Positions 7,984 to 10,343 of a stretch of 10,343 nucleotides of DNA are shown in pieces. Origin of the DNA: CAKSHP01 sp045590935. Its GTDB lineage: Bacteria; Bacillota; Clostridia; UBA1381; UMGS1253. Where the stretch lies: contig JAZNSA010000101.1 of assembly GCA_045590935.1 (NCBI GenBank), positions 1-10,343 of the forward strand, given 5' to 3'. Under the pieces are notes generated by a model that was not told the DNA's origin, searched no databases, and was given only the letters and a program-made list of their open reading frames with translations. The position numbers were made by a program, and so were the translations under genes. How positions within the stretch are numbered: the first letter of the stretch is position 1; every line of letters starts with the position of its first letter.

Positions 7984-9069
7984 GTGCTAAAGGTATTTGA
8001 TTCATCTTCGCTTGAATGCAGATATATTTATTCTAAAATAAAATCTATGACGTGGACAAAAAGATTTTATTCGTATGGCAGCTTTACAATTGTATTATCT
8101 AAAAACAGCCCCGGAAAAGAATATTTGACGAAAAATAGCATTATTACATTTGGCAAGCTTGCGGGAATAATAAAATACAGGCATCAAAGCGAAACAGAAA
8201 TAGAAATAAGAGGATATGATTTAAAAGGCTTATGTAAGCAAAGGATAGTTGTTCCGCCATTTGTTTATTTGGAAACGCCTACAGTAATGAGTGGTTATGA
8301 CAGAATCAAAGACACACCCGAAAATGTTATTCGCCATTATGTGGAGGCGCATTTGATTAATCCGACAGATACGGCAAGAAAAATATTAAATTTAGAGTTT
8401 TTAGGAAACTCTCACGGGTATAGCGGTGAGCTTGCGTGGCAGGCGAAATTTACAAACCTTTCGGAAGAGCTTGAAAAAATATGCATATATTCTCAATTGG
8501 GCTATGATATAACCTTTGACGAGAGCAGAAAAAAGCTTTTGTTTGACGTTATGAAAGGAAACGACAAAACGGGAACAGACTCGAATTATGGCTTTGTTAC
8601 CTTTGGAGAAAAATATCATAATATTAACAGTAGCAATTATACGCTTGATGCGATGGATGAAAAAAATGTGTGTTATGTTGCTGCATCGGGCGAGGAGGAG
8701 CAACAATTTGTTTATGAGTCATATAATAGCGAACAGCTTGGCATCAACAGAGCAGAAGGAGTAGAAACGGCATCGGGAAGCGATGAGGATTATGTTGATG
8801 AGGTCCAAAGCAAGGGCTTATCCTATATAAAGGAAAACAAAGAGGGGGAAACGATAGAAGCTCAAACAAACAATCGCTTTAAGTATGGCACAGATTGGGA
8901 GCTTGGCGACTTTGTAACGATTGCGGTTAAAGATTGCTTCGGTTATGATATGGAAATAAAAAGGCAAATAACAGAGGTTGTTCAAACGTGGAACGATAGC
9001 TCATATAGTGCCGTGCCAACCTTTGGAGAAAAGAAGAAAAGCACTTTAAGAAAAATTTTAAGGAGTTGA
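7984..9069 (+). CDS. Gp37-like tail-associated protein (baseplate hub)
   Basis: This 361-residue protein matches the siphovirus ReqiPepy6 Gp37-like family, a tail-tip hub equivalent to the N-terminal part of tail-associated proteins (Tal). It begins with a GTG codon, with VFDSSSLECRYIYSKIKSMTWTKRF as the opening hub strand region. Next come YGSFTIVL and IEIRGYDLKGLCKQRIVVPP at about residues 77-97. Near the end, DWELGDFVTIAVKDCFGYDMEIKRQITEVVQTW (about 302-335) and a closing TFGEKKKSTLRKILRS are typical of the family. The protein stops after the hub fold: there is no long C-terminal extension, peptidase, lysozyme or fibre domain. Host binding and wall digestion must therefore be done by other proteins, probably those encoded downstream. 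It starts four bases after the Dit stop. Confidence 0.87.
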   Translation: MLKVFDSSSLECRYIYSKIKSMTWTKRFYSYGSFTIVLSKNSPGKEYLTKNSIITFGKLAGIIKYRHQSETEIEIRGYDLKGLCKQRIVVPPFVYLETPTVMSGYDRIKDTPENVIRHYVEAHLINPTDTARKILNLEFLGNSHGYSGELAWQAKFTNLSEELEKICIYSQLGYDITFDESRKKLLFDVMKGNDKTGTDSNYGFVTFGEKYHNINSSNYTLDAMDEKNVCYVAASGEEEQQFVYESYNSEQLGINRAEGVETASGSDEDYVDEVQSKGLSYIKENKEGETIEAQTNNRFKYGTDWELGDFVTIAVKDCFGYDMEIKRQITEVVQTWNDSSYSAVPTFGEKKKSTLRKILRS

Positions 9070-9076
9070 TAGGAAT

Positions 9077-9967
9077 ATGGGATATAAATATGGTTTTGTT
9101 GATAATGCGCAATATAGCGCCGCTGATGTGAATGATGTTATAAAAAAGCTTGTTGCGGGTGGAATAGAGGACCCGTTTACAGATGGAGTTGCGTATAATG
9201 TTACTGAACTTAATGGGATAGTACAGGCGATTTCGAGTGAGGGGGTTGTTCCTGAAGGTGATACATCGTGCAAATGTGTTATTAATACAGAGGAAGAAAA
9301 TGTAATAGTTTCAGCAGGAACGGCTTTTTTTAATAATGGTAGTTATATTACTATTGATACAGAGGGAGCAACTCTGAAATACGAAAAGGATGCAGTTAAT
9401 TATGTTTATCTTGTTTCCTCAATGTTGGAGAATAGAAATTATCCTGTGTGCAGCACGTCGGTAATAGATGGGGATGTTGTATTGCTTGCTCAAATATCCA
9501 AAACAGGAGTTTTGACGGATAAAAGAAGATATGTAAGAGGAAAGCTCCCGGGCGTTCAATCCAATGCGGGGTTACCTATGCGACTTGATTTTGATATTAC
9601 GGTTACGCTTGAGACAAATAAAGAAGCAACCTTTAATCTCACAGCGGATTTAGGCGAAAACAATACTTATTCTATTATACTGAATGCAACGGAAAAAGTT
9701 GATGAAATTTCCTTTTATGATATAAGAAGAAACCTAAGCCGTAGTTATGGACAAGAAGGAATAAGCTCTGATGGATATAGTAACGGAGATTGGTTTTTAG
9801 TACGTAATGCTAAAAGCGGTATTCACTACAAGTCTTCCGATAAGGCACATCTCAGCTTTGAAATAGCAGGAAATATACTCAATATAACAGGACAATTTCG
9901 CACTTTTCATTCAGGCTCGGAAAAAGGCGATAAACATCCTTTCTGCTTTTCTCTGATACTTTATTAA
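9077..9967 (+). CDS. Baseplate-region protein of unassigned function
   Basis: I do not recognise a named family for this 296-residue protein, though its opening resembles proteins encoded after the tail hub in prophages of gut Clostridia. The first part (about 1-75) starts YGFVDNAQYSAADVNDVIKKLV and is predicted mixed helix and turn. Residues about 68-160 form a strand-rich, Gly-turn section (NVIVSAGTAFFNNGSYITID, VYLVSSMLE, VVLLAQISKTG). A Pro/Gly linker (LPGVQSNAGLP, about 156-166) leads to a separate beta-rich C-terminal domain of about 130 residues with many Ser, Asn and aromatic residues. The location between the hub and a BppU-like gene suggests a structural baseplate role, with the C-terminal domain a candidate carbohydrate- or receptor-binding unit. 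That role is inference. AGGAG at 9061-9065 supports the ATG. Confidence 0.6.
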   Translation: MGYKYGFVDNAQYSAADVNDVIKKLVAGGIEDPFTDGVAYNVTELNGIVQAISSEGVVPEGDTSCKCVINTEEENVIVSAGTAFFNNGSYITIDTEGATLKYEKDAVNYVYLVSSMLENRNYPVCSTSVIDGDVVLLAQISKTGVLTDKRRYVRGKLPGVQSNAGLPMRLDFDITVTLETNKEATFNLTADLGENNTYSIILNATEKVDEISFYDIRRNLSRSYGQEGISSDGYSNGDWFLVRNAKSGIHYKSSDKAHLSFEIAGNILNITGQFRTFHSGSEKGDKHPFCFSLILY

Positions 9968-9982
9968 GGAGGATAAACTTAT

Positions 9983-10343
9983 ATGAAGAAAATTTTTCAA
10001 ATACCAATTGCAAGAGGCGGTGTGATTGTGCGAATTACTGAGCCTCTTTTTTGCGGGGATGTTAATTCTTATGTAATATGCTGGAGCGGGAAGGAAGCTT
10101 TAGACGGAGCACAAATGACAATTCAAGCGAAGCGTGCGGACGGAGCGGTTATTGTTGATAGCGTTGCTATAGTCGGAGCAAGTGCAGAGTATACGATGAA
10201 ACAAAATATGTATTGTGTAGTTGGTGAACTAAACACAAGAATACAAATTGTAAAAGATAATTCTGTTTTAACGCAGGCGCAGCTTGTTTTTGATGTTTTA
10301 GAAGAATATGCGGCTACAGATGTAACGGTTGATGACAGAACGC
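9983..10343 (+). CDS. BppU-like upper baseplate protein, N-terminal domain (partial)
   Basis: The frame is open from an ATG at 9983 to the window edge and gives 120 residues, with the C-terminus missing. AAGGAGG at 9966-9972 overlaps the upstream stop codon and is a near-perfect ribosome binding site ten bases from the ATG. The product resembles the N-terminal domain of upper baseplate proteins (BppU, DUF2479-like) that dock on the Dit/Tal hub. Matching features are a short opening strand, then AQMTIQAKRADGAVIVDSVAIVG, YTMKQNMYCVVGEL, IQIVKDNSVLTQAQLVFDVLEE and a Thr/Val/Asp-rich linker (ATDVTVDDRT). In known relatives this domain is followed by a linker and a domain that holds receptor-binding proteins; what follows here cannot be seen. 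Only the domain assignment is supported, not the full-length role. Confidence 0.8.
   Translation, partial: MKKIFQIPIARGGVIVRITEPLFCGDVNSYVICWSGKEALDGAQMTIQAKRADGAVIVDSVAIVGASAEYTMKQNMYCVVGELNTRIQIVKDNSVLTQAQLVFDVLEEYAATDVTVDDRT

Noticed and set aside
9575..9967. Possible diversity-generating retroelement target in the C-terminal domain of the 9077-9967 protein
   Set aside because: No template repeat, reverse transcriptase gene or adenine-biased variable repeat is visible in the window; position alone is not enough.

Overview
This window is one continuous piece of a tailed-phage late operon, running from the head-tail connector through the tail and into the baseplate. All ten genes are on the + strand, and the first and last are cut by the window edges. 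The AT-rich coding, strong AGGAGG-type ribosome binding sites, stop/start overlaps and protein families point to a long-tailed, non-contractile siphophage or prophage of a low-GC Firmicutes host. A Clostridia host is most likely, but this is a judgement from style, not a database match. No integrase, lysogeny genes, bacterial flanking genes or attachment sites are present, so free phage and prophage cannot be told apart.

Layout. Bases 1-1366 hold the neck module: the end of a gp6-like head-tail connector, a head-closure/adaptor protein, an HK97 gp10-like protein and a tail-terminator-like protein. These four genes overlap by 4, 4 and 8 bases and are probably translationally coupled. Bases 1368-1976 encode the phi13-type major tail (tube) protein. 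A 78-base gap follows, the only real intergenic space in the window, and it contains a 13-bp hairpin. Bases 2055-2522 encode a probable tail assembly chaperone, and 2536-7140 a 1534-residue tape measure protein.

The tail tip follows. A distal tail protein (7140-7979) overlaps the tape measure by one base. Next is a short Gp37-like tail-associated protein with a GTG start (7984-9069), then an unassigned baseplate-region protein (9077-9967). The window ends in the N-terminal domain of a BppU-like upper baseplate protein (9983 to the end).

How they work together. The connector, adaptor, gp10-like and terminator proteins would join the filled capsid to the tail. The tape measure and chaperone set tail length while the major tail protein polymerises around them. 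The distal tail and Gp37-like proteins cap the tip and carry the host-binding baseplate. Receptor-binding, lysin, holin and packaging genes would be expected outside the window.

I see no new defence system, RNA gene, CRISPR array, insertion sequence or diversity-generating element. The points most worth a second look are the hairpin after the tube gene, the single-frame chaperone gene where a G/GT frameshift pair is often found, and the unassigned protein at 9077-9967.
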